Shown: positions 35,800-48,700 of the stretch, in pieces
How positions within the stretch are numbered: position 1 is the first letter of the stretch
Layout of the letters: every line of letters starts with the position of its first letter
From: Rhabdophis nuchalis
Lineage: Eukaryota; Chordata; Lepidosauria; Squamata; Natricidae
Length of the DNA stretch: 64,000 nucleotides
NCBI GenBank assembly: GCA_039707465.1
Contig: CM077647.1
Location: forward strand, 120,508,610-120,572,609
Direction: 5' to 3'
The notes under the pieces: model-generated
Seen by the model: only the letters and a program-made list of their open reading frames with translations
Database searches by the model: none
Told to the model about the DNA's origin: nothing
Program-made: the position numbers and the translations under genes

Positions 35800-37240
35800 G
35801 GCTTCCAGATGGGCGGGGGAAGATGGCGTTCCTTTGTTCTCAGGAGACATACTTTTCATGGAAAACTGCTGACATTCCCTTGTGTTCGGGACTGCCTTTC
35901 TCTTTTTATTAATGATTGTATGTAATTGATTAATTGGACCTTTCCCTGAAGTGCCTTTTTCCTTTTCTTTTTATTTGATTGTTTGAAGAACTTGGTTTCT
36001 CTCTGGACTCTAATTAGACAAAATTGCGACTTTGTTCATTGGAATTTGCTCACACCTTGACTCACTGACTCCTTTCCAGCAGACGCCATTTTACTGACAA
36101 AGACTTAAATCTTTCATCATGGCTTCAAAAAAGCAGACGCATCAGCCTAAAATCACATCGATGTTACCTGAAAAATCAGATACGGACGCTAAATTAGCAG
36201 CAATGGATGAAACTCTTCAGAACATTATGAAAGAAATTAAAGAAATGAGGAAGGACCATGTCAGTTCTAAATTAGAACTTTTGGAGACACAGAAGAAATT
36301 AATGGAAAATACACAAAAGATTGATGGGCTGGAGGTGGGGTTGGCTGGGACAAGGGGAGAGCTTAAAAGTATTAATAATGAAATAGGGGATTTAACTGGT
36401 CATATGTCTAGGATGGATTTTGAAAGGATGTCATATTTTTTAAGATTTCAGAACGTTCCTGAGACAAGCGGTGAAGATTTAACTGATTTAATGTGTACAA
36501 TTTTAGCAGATTATGTACAAAAGCCATTAGGGGGGACATAGATTTGATATATAGAATAAATTCAGCATATGCCAGGATAAATGAAGTACCCAGAGAGATA
36601 CATATTAAATTTGTAAGGTCTACAAGGGAAAGGATTCTGAGAGCGCAGAGAGACAGTCCTTTAATTTACCAGCAGAAAGAGGTTGCCATCTTGAAGCAGA
36701 TCCCGAAAAAGATTAGAGAGATAAGAAGGAAGTATTCCTTCTTGTCTAAAAGATTATTTAAAAAGGGGGTCTGGTTCAAGTGGGTGATGCCAGAGGGAAT
36801 GTTGGTGTTCTGGGAGGGAGGGAGGGTAAGAATTAAAACAATTGCAGAGGCGGAAGCCTTTCTTAAAAAACATTCCTCAATCCTGGAGGATGAAAATGGG
36901 GGAGCAGAGGGTGCCGCGCCCCCGCCCACTGGGGGCCAGGGAGAAGAAGATACAATTGCCAAAAGACTTAGATCCCAAAAGTGACTTTATTTCAGTACAG
37001 TATAACTTTTGTTTGGATGTTTATACATGATTGCTAGCATAGATTTTACAATGATATATTTGCATTTCTTTCCACTTTGTAGTACAAATGAAAATTTAAT
37101 GTATTATCTATATTTTGTTATGAAGCCTCGGAAGGGGTCAACAACTTCGACATGAAGGTTCTCACAATATCTTTTCTACACCATACCCTTACCCTATTTG
37201 TAAAAAAATTGTAAAACCCAATAAAACTTAAAAAAAAAAA
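35800..37240 (+). mobile_element. ORF1-only L1 element (HAL1-like) with poly(A) tail
   Basis: Promoter-like lead (GGGCGGGGGAAGATGGCG), ORF1, then only 256 bp before a tail: AATAAAACTT and a run of A at 37231-37240. ORF2 (endonuclease/RT) is completely missing. The left border may start earlier (about 35655). No target duplication identified. Confidence 0.7.
36119..36984 (+). pseudogene. L1 ORF1p, one frameshift
   Basis: ATG 36119 gives MASKKQTHQPKITSMLPEK, a coiled-coil segment (about residues 20-100, heptads such as LQNIMKEIKEMRK, LELLETQKKLMENTQKI), then RRM-like FERMSYFLRFQNVPETSGED. Near 36531 a run of six G carries a frameshift; the other frame continues with DIDLIYRINSAYARINEVPR, IHIKFVRSTRERIL (C-terminal domain) to the stop at 36982-36984. 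About 288 codons overall. Apart from the shift there are no other stops, suggesting modest age. Confidence 0.8.
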
Positions 37241-37261
37241 GACCTTCCCTAATAATGAGGG

Positions 37262-37577
37262 AGGGCTGCATCAGGGTTGTGTTGGACCTAAGGGGCTGGA
37301 GTGGGCATGGTCCGGGTGAATATGGCCAGCTTGACATCACATATGTCAGGGGTGCCTAAGGCCTGAGTGCTCTGCAAGTGAGAACAGGTTCCTGAGCTTC
37401 GTTTTTGGCTGGGATGGCCTCCTGCAATCCTCTGCCAGCAAAAATGGAGCTCGGGAGACCACTCTTTTGCTGACAGAGGCACTGCGGGGCGGTCCTTCAT
37501 TTCCAGGGCTCTCCCATGGGCTGGATCTAAGTACCCCATGGGCCGGATCTGGCCCTGGGGCCTTGAATTCAACATCC
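37262..37577. mobile_element. hAT-like element, minus orientation, weak borders
   Basis: Minus strand begins CATGGATGTTGAATTCAAGG and contains GGCCAGATCCGGCCCATGGG, resembling the reptile hAT family that starts CAGGGGTGTCAAACTC. Left border and TSD not found. Confidence 0.4.
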
Positions 37578-37833
37578 ATGCTCTATAATGTCATTTTTAG
37601 GGAAGAAGTTGAAACAGTTTATGTCCATGATGTGAGGGGTCTGTAGATATTTTCACAGCCCCCTTTCTGGCTCATGCAATATACAGGTGCTCAATGGAAG
37701 GCAGGCTAGTAGCAATTGTTTTGTCTGCAATTCTAATTATCCACTGAAGTCTGTCTGTCTTGTTTGGTTGCAGTGCCCTACCAGCCAGTTAGAGAGGTGC
37801 AAATGACAAATTAAATAATTCCTTTGTAGCACT

Positions 37834-38068
37834 CAGGGGTGAAATTCAGCAGATTCTGACAGGTTCTGGAGAACTGGTAGCAGAAATTTTGAGTAGAACT
37901 GGCAAATACCACCTCTGGCTGGCCCCAGAGTGGCATGGGAGTGGAGATTTTGCAATATCCTTCCCACAGGAGTGGGGAGGGAATGGGGATTTGCAGTATC
38001 CTTCCCCTGCCACACCCACAAAACCATGCCCACAGAACTGGTAGTAAAAAAAATTGATTTCACCGCCG
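37834..38068. mobile_element. hAT MITE in the Rex1-like LINE
   Basis: Starts CAGGGGTGAAATTCAGCAG, ends GATTTCACCGCCG. TSD GTAGCACT / GTAGAACT (37826-37833, 38069-38076), 7 of 8. 235 bp, with inner repeats of GGAGTGGGGA-like text. Confidence 0.78.
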
Positions 38069-38252
38069 GTAGAACTGTATCAGAAGCTCTTTGGACAGTA
38101 TGAACTTTCTGAATTGGTGCAGGAAGAACATTCTTATTCTACCTTTTTAATGACATTGTTGATTGTTAGGTGTCCATTTTAAGTCTTGAGATATTATAGA
38201 ACCTGGAAACTTGAAGGACTCTACTGCTGATATTGTGTTGCCTAATATTGTA

Positions 38253-38600
38253 GGAGGGACATGGTGACTCAGTGGCTAAGACACTGAGCTTGTTGATCAG
38301 AAAGGTTGGCAGTTTGGTGGTTTGAATTCCTAGTGCCCCGTAACCAAGTGAAGTCATGTTACTTCCCTCAATTTCTGCCAACCTAGCAGTTTGAAAGCAT
38401 ATAAAAATGCAAGTAGAAAAATAGGGACCACCTTGGTGGGAAGGTAACAGAGTTCCATGTGCCTTCAGCATTTAGTCATGCCAGCCACATGACCACAGAG
38501 ATGTCTTCGGACAGCGCTGGCTCTTTGGCTTTGAAGCGGAGATGAGCATTGCTCCTTAGAGTCGGGAACAACTAGCACATATGTGCAAGGGGAACCTTTA
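38253..38600 (+). mobile_element. Sauria-type tRNA SINE with BovB-like tail
   Basis: tRNA-related head: A box around TGACTCAGTGGCTAAGA, B box GGTTTGAATTCC (decayed GGTTCGAATCC). Body includes AATAGGGACCACCTTGGTGG and tail AGTCGGGAACAACTAGCACA ... GGGGAACCTTTA, as in BovB-mobilised Sauria SINEs. A perfect 12-bp TSD CCTAATATTGTA flanks it (38241-38252, 38601-38612). Confidence 0.9.
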
Positions 38601-38647
38601 CCTAATATTGTAAGAGGTGGTAGAATAGGAGGGCTTCTCCTAAAATT

Positions 38648-39117
38648 CTCCTACCTGCGAGACCGCATCCTACCTCATACATCCCTGCGGCCGATCCGCT
38701 CCCACAGAGAGGGACTTCTCCGGGTGCCGTCCACCAGGCAATGCCAGCGGGCAACGCCCAGGGGAAGGGCCTTCTCTGTGGTGGGCCCAACCCTCTGGAA
38801 CGACCTACCCCCCGACCTTAGAACAACCACAGACCTCCGCACCTTCCGCCAGAAATTAAAGACACTCTTGTTCCATCAGGCCGGTTTGGCCTAAATTATT
38901 TACCTAGCCTTCAGTCTGTATTATAAATTGTTTTAATTGGGTTTTTAATGGATTATGTTTTAACTTTTTAAATTTTAGCACAGGGATAACCTATTTAATT
39001 TGATATTAATTATTTATATTTTATATTGTTTGTTTTAACTTCCTGTGCACTGCCCCGGGTCCCTCGGGGAGAGGGTGCGGTTATATAAATTTGACTAATA
39101 AATAAATAAATAAAATC
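38648..39117 (+). mobile_element. L2-like LINE 3' fragment, copy D
   Basis: Plus-strand frame ends with [38 protein letters not shown] and stop at about 38892, then the L2 3' UTR (TGCACTGCCCCGGGTCCC) and an AAATAAATAAATAAA tail. 5' truncated; inserted in the Rex1-like LINE. Confidence 0.85.
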
Positions 39118-39549
39118 TATTATTTCTACAGTTTTTAGTTCAGTTCAAGATTGTTCCGGCCGCACTGTAAGGCTAGTTGTTCAACTTCCAGTCTGCATGC
39201 AGATTCATCGTCTCGAATGAGACCAATCACTGTTGTATCATTTGCAAATTCAATACTTTAATAGAGGGATCTTTTGAGATGCAGTCATTGGTGTATAGAG
39301 AGAAGTAGAGAGAGCACATAGCCTTTAAGAGGCCTATGCTAATGGGCCTACGGGTATCTGATGTGATTTTGCCTAGCTTCACCTGCTGCTTCCTGTTAGA
39401 AAGCTTATGACCCACTTTCAAGTGTTGTCAGATACGGATAGCTGAATCAGTTTAGTTAAAAGAATATCTGGAATAATGGTTTTGAATATTGAGCTAAAGT
39501 CTACAAAAAAGACTGATTACATAACTCCTTGGAGATCCAGTATATTGTA

Positions 39550-39708
39550 CAGTTGCCTTTTTTTTTTACTACCAGTTCAGCTACGCTCCTGCACATGCGT
39601 GGTGTTTCTGCGCATGTGCAGAAATGTCAGGACAGGTGGGCGCAGCTTCCCACTGCTGTTACTACCGGTTTGCCCAATTTGGGCCAAACAGGGAGCAACC
39701 CACTTCTG
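39550..39708. mobile_element. hAT MITE in the Rex1-like LINE
   Basis: Starts CAGTTGCCTTTTTTTTTTAC, ends AACCCACTTCTG. Perfect TSD ATATTGTA (39542-39549, 39709-39716). Same family as 63643-63774. It holds an inner palindrome around CACATGCGTGG / CGCATGTGC. Confidence 0.88.
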
Positions 39709-40679
39709 ATATTGTAGAATGTAGTGCAGAACCATATTGACAGCATGATCTGCTGATCTTTTTCCAAATTGCAAGGAAAATTCCTTTCAAGCAGTTTATT
39801 AAAATGCTCTTTTTGGCATGTATGTATTTTCATGTTTAAATTTACTTCTTGATCTTTTTAAACGCTTTAAAATACAAGAACATCTTAGTGCCTATAACTA
39901 CAGCTCAGGGCATGCATCCTTAGTTGTACTGATGCAGTCAGTTGCTCAGAGATCATTCTCTGCACCAAAATGGGTTAAAGAAGATTTTTCCATGTTTCTT
40001 CTTTCTTCGATAGCACGCAATCTACCCACTTAATCAAAGAATATAGAGAGGGTCAATAGTATTGTTAAGAGGTTGTACAATGTCTCTACAATATAGAGAG
40101 GGTCTATGAAGGGTCTGACCAATTTTCAAAGTAAGGATCAGGTGACAGGCTCAGTGGCTTCTGGTATGTCCTCCTCAGTGGTATGGATGGCTGAAATATT
40201 TCTTATTCTTCCCAAAGATTTCTTAAACAAGTTGAAATCATTGCTTTTAGCCATTGGCTGATCTTAATGTACAAAACAAATTTTGTACATTAAAAATAAA
40301 TTCCCACTATGGATGCAGAAATGAACTTATGGCTATGGCTCTGTCATTTATATATACTGTAAAACGCTGCAGTAGATAGGTTTTCTAAATCACCTTCATT
40401 CTCTCAGCTTGTGAAGTAGCCATGAGCATTGCCAGTGGAAAAACTTTAGGCTTATCTGCAAGATGACAGCATTTAATAAAATCCCGCAAACCTTCCTATT
40501 AATGTACATTTTGGCGATCGCCCGCTCTCCTCGCTTCAAACTGAGAACAATTCTCTAAGATACTAAAGAAGCATTCGCTAACCCTCTTCTGTACGGTACT
40601 CATGGGTTTAATCAGAGAGAATATTTTACAGGCGTCATCCAGCAACGCACACGCTCATCCCCCCTGGCTCTCCATCAAC

Positions 40680-40842
40680 ACAGGAACGAGTAAAGCAGGA
40701 AAGACCGGAAGTGGGCGGGAGGCGGATTGGCCACGCCTCCCGCAAGTGATGTAACTGTTTCCTCCCGCCCCTCCTCAGCAGATTTCGCGCTTGGCGTCTT
40801 CGCATCCCCTGTCAGTCGCGTCTTCGGCTGCGGAACAGCAAG
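40680..40842 (+). promoter_or_regulatory. NSF: NSF promoter, GC-rich, TATA-less
   Basis: ETS consensus ACCGGAAGTG at 40704-40713 overlaps a GC box GGGCGGGA (40713-40720), followed by an inverted CCAAT box (ATTGG, 40726-40730). CpG-rich DNA continues to the ATG, which is itself inside AAGATGGCGGC (YY1-like). This is a typical housekeeping arrangement; the start site is inferred to lie about 40760-40830. Confidence 0.6.
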
Positions 40843-40854
40843 ATGGCGGCCCGG
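40843..40854 (+). CDS. NSF: NSF exon 1 coding part (4 codons)
   Basis: ATG GCG GCC CGG, then donor GTGAGT. It is too short for ORF finding; identified from exon 2 phase, CpG context and the tiny first coding exon known for NSF. Confidence 0.88.
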
Positions 40855-43800
40855 GTGAGTGAGCCGATGAATGACTGAAGGCGGGGGCAATGACGTGTCA
40901 GCAAGACACCTTCTGCCCCCACCCTTTTCTTTCTCAAATTATTAGGGCCGTATTATTTTAAGAGCTCTGTCCCCCTCTTCTCTGTTGGTGTTGGTGTCTC
41001 TGCCTTTCTTTTTTTAAAGTAGGACCGGCAGGACCCGAATCTGCATCAGAGCCTATTTGAAGGATTTATGGGGTAGTGGCAGTGGCTCTCCTCCGGGATA
41101 ATAAAACTCAAGGGATTGATAGGGAGGAGATCTTCGATTACACGATAATCCTCCCGTCGTTTAAAGTGGGATTTGTTTAATAACCCTGGAAAAATTCCGT
41201 ACGTGAAAATAACAACAGCCGCAGAATAAATGCATGTACTATCCAGCTACGTTTTCCCTGTGAGAACCATCACAGTGAGTCATAAAGTAGCATCTCTTCA
41301 CCAGCCTTTAGCAAATTGCTCCCCCCTCCCATTTCTTAGGTTCAGATCACTGCAGTGAACCCAGAAGGGGAGCAGAAGGGAGGGCAAGCCTCATTTCCAT
41401 ATTCTGGAAATAGATGGGGAGGTGATTTTTTTTCTTGTTTTGAAAACTTGACAAAAACTTCCTTCTCTCCTACGTTTGTTGCTCTTAAATAAGGCATTGC
41501 ACAGACAGGGAAGGCTTCACTGTCAGTGCTGAAATGTTTCTCTGTGTAACAAATATTCATTCATTGGTGGCCTCCCAGGAATTAGCTCTTGCTGTGTTAC
41601 TTCCTCCATTTGGAACAGGATGATCTGGTGGGTGAAAAGGTAGGAGTGTCAAGCTGTTGATGCAGTTCACACTTTTACTGCAATGCATTTGGCTAGTGAT
41701 AGAGCACCCTGCCTTCAGATACTACAGTGATGTTGTTAACTCAGAGAAATATACTGTTGCTTTATTTTCCAGTGGCTTATTCTACACCCGCCACTTTGTT
41801 TCTTAGAACCAGGAGTACAACAAAAATGGGTTATATTTTTAGAAAAAAGGGGGTCATTATATAAGGTTGTCCTTTCAATAAATGGTTTTAAACATCACCA
41901 AACCTTATAGACTTTGGCTACAGTACTTCTGTTTGAAAAAGGGCAATGTTGACTTAGGAACCTAGCAGAATAACTTTCTCATTCTCTGCATATTATAACA
42001 TATCCAGATAGCTTCAGGAAGTATAATTATAATAAATATAATATACAAGCCTATACAAAAAATGTGAGTTTAGTTACAGTATTAAAAATTTGGAAATTAG
42101 ATCTCTAATTTTATTTAAAATCCAGACATTATGCCAGTGCACATTTAAGTATCCTAATAGTTAATAGTAAAAAAAATCTGTTTCTTGAGCTTTGTGAAAA
42201 TCTTAGGGCATTTTCACGTAAGAACATTGAACAACTTCAAAAGCAGCTCCAACCTACACGGTCACAAGATGTTGGCTGGTTTTGAGAATTGACTCTTCAG
42301 TATCCTCCCACTTTTATTAATACACTGCCACTTCATTGGAGGCTTTTAACTGCAGTGAAGAAAATGGTGGAAGACAACTTGGATGTTTTCTTTCCTGCAG
42401 TGGTTTCCAATTGTATGGGAGAACATCTAAATTTGTTTTATATTGCATTCTTATTATGTAGAGGGAATTTTTATGACTTCATATGTTCAGAGAGTCGGTG
42501 GATCGAGCACTGTTTGATTTAGATATGGGATCTATTCAAGATTCTGTGGCTTCAAAAAATGGTGACTGTCACATGGGAATTAGAAACACTAGTGTGAAAA
42601 TACCGTAAAATATGCCAGTGGGAATATTTTATTGAATCCAGTAGGAACTGGCATTCAAACAAAAGGTACTAATACTTATTGTTTGTTTCCCATTCAAGTG
42701 ACAAAACTTAATTTTGGGCTGAAATTTGTGATGTTAAACTTAGTTAATTTTAATTTCTCAACAAAAATGTGACCACCCAATGAAACAAGGATATCTTTCA
42801 TACATTTTCAGAAAATGAGACTTTTCAGTTATTAGTGAATAGAAGTATAATTATGGTTGCCTTTGTATTTGTTTGTTTTTCCATCTTCTTCGTCCTAGAA
42901 GGCTTTTAAAAATTAAATTTAACCCAAAAATTTCAATCTAAAATTTAGTATTCATCTCTTTATTATTTTATGTACTCCAAACCATGAGAACAATGATTCT
43001 TAGCATAGTATGCTGGTCAAGAATTTTCTTCAGTGAAATCTCAATACTGAACTGTTGTTGCAAGTGGATTTCCAGTGTAATGAAACTCCATTTTAAGACA
43101 TCCATCGTATTTCCTATTCCAATTTTCTTTTTCTTTTCTTTTATTATTTTTTCCCCAACAGCATAGTGCACTTAGAATAGCATATGTATCTTCAACAACT
43201 GATAACTACCTCAATTCTGTTACTGTCATTTGTAATGTTCACATTGGTACCTGTATACTGTATGGTTTGTGAACCACTTTTCATCCCTAACCCATTCTCA
43301 TGAACAGCTGCTAGTTAGAGCATGCAGGGAAGTGGAGCTGAGAAGATGGATGGGCTGTTGTTGGTCAGACTGATTGGGGAGGAGGCTGTGATGCTTTTAC
43401 AGAGGTAGGCTGCAGTGGACTGCACATTGAGCATTAGCAGTATAGAGGATGTGCAAACATGTTTTTATCAGTCTCAAAATTGTAATGACCATGCTGATTG
43501 ATAGCTGTAGAATTGTACCCATCATTCAGTTATGGGTACAATAGTCTGAAATAGTCTGGAAGCTTTCATTTTTAAAGGGCATCCAACAAGATTGGTTAAA
43601 GCAACAGAAAGGGTGAGTGGAGAGGATTGGAGTGCTATTCAAATTGTGCAAAAGGTTTGAAATGATACATATAGTACCAATGTTTAAGTTTAAAGAAACT
43701 GGACTCGCAATGCCAAAATATTTGGCCTGGCTATTTGCCATATAAATCAGCACTAGTCATTCTGGAAAGAAAATCCAAAGGACATGTAGGCTTGCCATAA

Positions 43801-45659
43801 GCTGAGCAGATTCTGCTTAATCATCCTAGTAGAGATGTGATCTTGTAAAATGCAACCATTTAAATAGTCATTGTAGATTAACCAATTTCATTGTAATTTT
43901 TACAATGACAATAATGATTATTATTATTATTAAATACATACCAGTGTGCAATTATAGTGATATGTTTCTTCAAATATGGATGGATGTATTCCAAGAGTAA
44001 ATGAAATATGAAACATCTTGTATTTTAGTCTTAACCAGCCTAACAAATAAAAAGTGAAGATTGTTGACCTTCTGTTACACTAAAACTAGTCTTCCTCACT
44101 TTCCTAGACCCCATGCTGTTTACATCTCTTTCCAGCTTTGTTATTAATCTGAAATACTTATTTAGGCTATGGGGTAGATCTACATGTGTAGACTCCATTG
44201 CTTCAGCTTTTATGGATCAAATGTATATCATATGGACTATTAACTTGATCAGGCTAGAAATAAGTGTAATCAAAGGTATTATGGCTGAGTGAGTAGGCTT
44301 CCCTAACCTAGTGCTTTCCACTGGTCTTTGGGATCATCTTACCCACTAATATATAGGCTGAGAACGATGAGATCTGTAATCGAAATGGAGTGGTATCAAG
44401 TTTAGAAAGTAACAGATTTCTGGATTGGAATTTTTCCTGGACTTTCCTGATCATGACTTGGAGAGACTTAATCTAATTTTGTCTTCTGTGCAAGTTGCAG
44501 CCATGTTCTTTTCAAACAGGAGGACTTAGGAATCTTGTTAATAAAGATTTAATAAAGGCACGAGGATTTTGGTCTCTGTCTCAACAACAAAAAGATGAAG
44601 TTTATGATCTCTGAAAGGAATGAAAACATTAAAATATAAATTATTGGAGACGAGAGAGAATTCATGGAAAAATTCACTTTCCTAGGGTGTCAGATCACTC
44701 TGTGATGAATGCAGCCCAAAAATAAAACATCAGATTGCACTGGGTCGTACAGCAATGATGAACATGAGCCAAATAATGGAAAAGCAAGGACATCAGCCTG
44801 GCAACCAAATGTAGGTTAGTCAGCTTTATTGTGTTCCCCATAGAAACATCTCTCTATGCAGAGATACCTGCCTACTAGGAAGAGAAGAGGAAAAAAAGGA
44901 GGGAGGGAAGAACAGGGAGGGAGGAAGCCTTACACAGCCTTCCCAACTCAAGCAACACCCCCATAAGTCACCTACCCAGGCTGTCCCCCCGCCTTCTCCA
45001 ATTCATGCAGCACCTTTGGTGCATCCCTTTGCACCCTCCCCAACCCATACACCCTCCCCCCTTGAGCCTTCTCTGACACCCATGGCATCTCTTAAACAAC
45101 CCAGGCACATTTTCTGATTCAGCATACTCTCCTTGACACATACAGCACTTTCCTCACACACCCTGATCCTCACTGTTGTCTCATATACCCTTCACGACCC
45201 ATGCTACTCTCTCCATCATACCATCTCTGATCACATGGCATCTCTTGTGCAGTCCAAAACGCACCAGAGAAAATATCTCCGAAATGATGATTTAGTATGG
45301 TGTGGGTACTCTAGTTGTACTTACTCTTAAAAGAGTATATGTCCCAAGTATAAATATTGTAGTTAGGCGTAGAACAATTGTATTTACACCCTGAAGACAA
45401 TCTTAAATAATATGATAATAATTCCTTTTTACTGCTCAGGATGAGACTAAGGATCCTATATGCTCTTGCTCAGCATAGCTCTGGGGTCATTTAGTTCTTT
45501 ATACTAAAATTGTCCCTAAATCTGGGCACCATCTGTCATTGTTATTTGCTTTCATCTTTGTGTAATCTCTTAGCGTTAATTTAATGCTAAACTGATGTAG
45601 AGTTAAATGCAAGACTATTCCTTGTGCACTTTGCCTAGTGCTTTCTCCATGTACTCTAT

Positions 45660-45722
<63 letters not shown>

Positions 45723-48700
45723 TATTTATTTATTTATTTATTTATTTTATTTTATTTTATTAAATTTATACCCCGCCCTTCTCCTACAAAAGGACCCAGG
45801 GCGGCGCAGAGGCGAATTAAAAACACAACATACATAAATAAATCAAAATTATTAAAACCCAATTAAATTAAATTACCCCGTGCTAAAACATTTTAAAATT
45901 CTCTAATTAAAATTTATAACTAAAAAGTCCAAATCGGGTGGTTATCCTAGGCCGGCTTGTTGGAATAAATGCGTTTTAAGATGCCGGCGGAAAAGGCGGA
46001 GGTCTGTGGTGGTACGGAGTTCAGGGGGCAGGTCGTTCCAGAGGGTTGGGCCCGCCACAGAGAAGGCCCTTCCCCTGGGTGTCACCAACCGGCATTGCCC
46101 GGCCAACGGCACCCGGAGAAGGCCCTCTCTATGGGAGCGGATCGGTCGGAGGGATGTATGGGGCAGGATACGGTCTCGCATGTAACTAGGCCCCGAGCCA
46201 TGGAGCGCTTTAAAGATGGTCATTAACACCTTGAAGCACACCCGAAAGGCCACAGGTAGCCAGTGCAGCTCGCGCAGGAGAGGTGTTACGTGGGACTGCA
46301 TTGTGGCTCCCATGACCACCCGCGTGGCTGCATTCTGGACTAGCTGTAACCTCCGAGTGCACCTCAAGGGGAGCCCCATGTAGAGAGCGTTACAATAGTC
46401 CAGCCTAGATGTCACGAGTGCTTGAGTGACCGTGCGGAGGGCAACCCGATCCAGTAAGGAGCGTAATTGGTGTACCAAGCGTACCTGGTAAAACGCCCCC
46501 CTGGCCACGGCTGCCACATGGTCCTCCATGGACAGCCGGGAATCCAGGAGGACACCCAAATTGCACGTCCTCTCCACGGGGGCCAATATTTCGCCCCCAA
46601 TGGCCAGTGTTGGACTTAACTGGCTGAACCGGGGTGCCGGAAACCACAGCCACTCGGTCTTGGAAGGGTTGAGCTTGAGTTTGTTACTACCCATCCAGAC
46701 CCGTACGGCCTCCAAACACCGGGACATCACCTCAACGGCATCGTTGGGGTGGTTTGGGGTAGATATGTACAGCTGGGTGTTGTCAGCGTACAGATGGTAT
46801 TCTACCCCAAAACCACGGATGATCTCGCCCAGCGGCTTCATATAGGTGTTGAACAGGAGGGGCGAGAGGATCGACCCCTGATATCCCCGCATATCAGGGC
46901 TCTCGGGGCCGACCTCTGACAACACACATTGCGACCAACCAGAGAGGTAGGATGAGAACCACCGAACTCCTCCCAAGATGTTAACTCAAAACCAGCATCA
47001 GACAATCTGACTGGACTAGTTTCAGTGGAGGGCAACTCGCTCCGGATCCGAGCGATTTTATCCTGCAGATATACACCAAATTCCTCTGCTCTACCCTGCA
47101 GCGGGGCTTCCCGCGGCCTCTGTTGAAGGAGGGAGCGGGTTACCCCAAACAGGGCAGCAGGGCAGTTCTCTGCGGATGCTATAAGAGTGGCACAACACTC
47201 GCGTTTGGCCACTCTAATCGCCACCAAGTAAGTCCTAATATAGGCTCTTACTAGTGTTCGGTCGGATTCGGACCGAGAGGATCTCCACCTACTCTCTAGG
47301 CGTCTCTTGCGGCATTTCATCTTCCTCAGCTCCTCGGAAAACCAAGGGGCCTGGGTGATTTGGCGCCGCATGAGAGGCCACAAGGGCGCGACTCGGTCCA
47401 AGGCCCCCATGGCCGCACTATACCATGCGGCCACTAGGTCCTCAGTCGAGTCGCGGGGCAGGGACACAGGTACTGGCCCAAGCTCCCTCTGGAACCTTTC
47501 CGGGTCCATCAGGTGCCTGGGGCGGAACCATCTTGAGCTCTCAGGTTCCGCCTCCCCGCAGTGGGTTGCGACGATTGGAAAGTCCAGCCGGAGGAGAGCG
47601 TGATCTGTCCATGACAAGGGTGTGATGACTAAATCCCCTAATCCCAGATCACTCCTCCATTGACCCGAGACGAAAATTAAATCCAGGGTGTGTCCTCCCT
47701 CGTGAGTGGGGCCAAAAACTACTTGGGTCAGGTCCATGGCCGTCATGGAGGCCACGAACTCCCGAGCTACCTCAGAGGTCCCGCCCGCCGATGGCAAGTT
47801 GAAATCCCCCATGACCAGTAGTCTGGTGCCCAATCCCTCTTCCTAATTTAAAGGTATTTCCTTTCTTCGATCATATTCCTGCTTCTGTTGCCACCTCCCC
47901 CATCCCTACCATCTATGGCAACTTGTCTCATGATCCAGATTTTTGAGGACATTATAAAACTCACTTTTTCTTATTTATGTAGTAGACGTGTTGTGGTGAG
48001 ATCAGAGCTACACTATTTTACAGTTCAGGTTTGCGTGTCATATGATTAAATGTTTTTGATTTCAAGATAGAAAATAAATCCACAGTCCAGGTCAGTTTCT
48101 TCATTTATTGCGCTTTTGATTTTTGAAATGTTGGCTGATTTCTCCAGTGAGACATAATTTTTATATCAATTGGGTAGCCTGTTATTTGTAGATCCAATTT
48201 CAATGCCATCTCTATCGCCTCAAATAATGCTTGTTCCTCTGTTATTTCTTCCATAATGTCTTTTGGACGAATTCTCTCTGTAGAAGTAAACATCACTATT
48301 GACATTGTTACTAATTTTCCATTCTATTTTTCAAATGTATCCTTCAGTATTTTCAATATTTTAATGTTTTGCATCATTTTATAAGTCCAGTTAATTAGTT
48401 GTTAAGCAGGTTAATATATTTTTTCTCCTTTGATTAAAATCTTTAGTTCCCTATAGTGACCATTTTTAAAAACTAGTCATCTTTACAAAAGTTGAAATAA
48501 ATCTATTTCTTACAGGAAGGGTTTTTTACTAATTAATTTCAAACTCTTATTCCAAATTTATGTGACCCTTTAATCTACCATATTTATTCGAGTATAACGC
48601 GCAAAATTTTCTACCAAAAAAAGAACTCAAAGTTTGGGTGCGCGTTATAAACGAGGGTGCGCATTATAAATGATTTTTATCATGGCCGCACGTGTTCAAC

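Larger units (their letters stand above)
37582..39815 (-). mobile_element. Rex1-like LINE with four nested insertions
   Basis: Minus-strand fragments carry RT motifs in order: DHAVNMVLHYIL (about 39730), VDFSSIFKTIIP (about 39495), LYTNDCISKDPSIKVLN (about 39260), FADDTTVIGLI-like text across a frameshift (about 39225), and SHPGHKLFELLPS-like text near 37610. These are Rex1/Babar-type LINE motifs. The copy is interrupted at 37834-38068, 38253-38600, about 38648-39117 and 39550-39708. Frameshifts and stops are frequent, so it is dead. Confidence 0.75.
45657..47842 (-). mobile_element. L2-like LINE copy E, longest copy, internal deletion
   Basis: 3' (TTTA)n tail 45657-45765; RT C-terminal frame 45942-46976 with [10 protein letters not shown] (D changed to N), EN plus linker frame 46838-47833 starting [15 protein letters not shown] and running to [14 protein letters not shown]. 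The region between the linker and VRWFSSYL, the RT start, fingers and first palm motif, is deleted at about 46975. 5' truncated near 47842. Confidence 0.88.
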
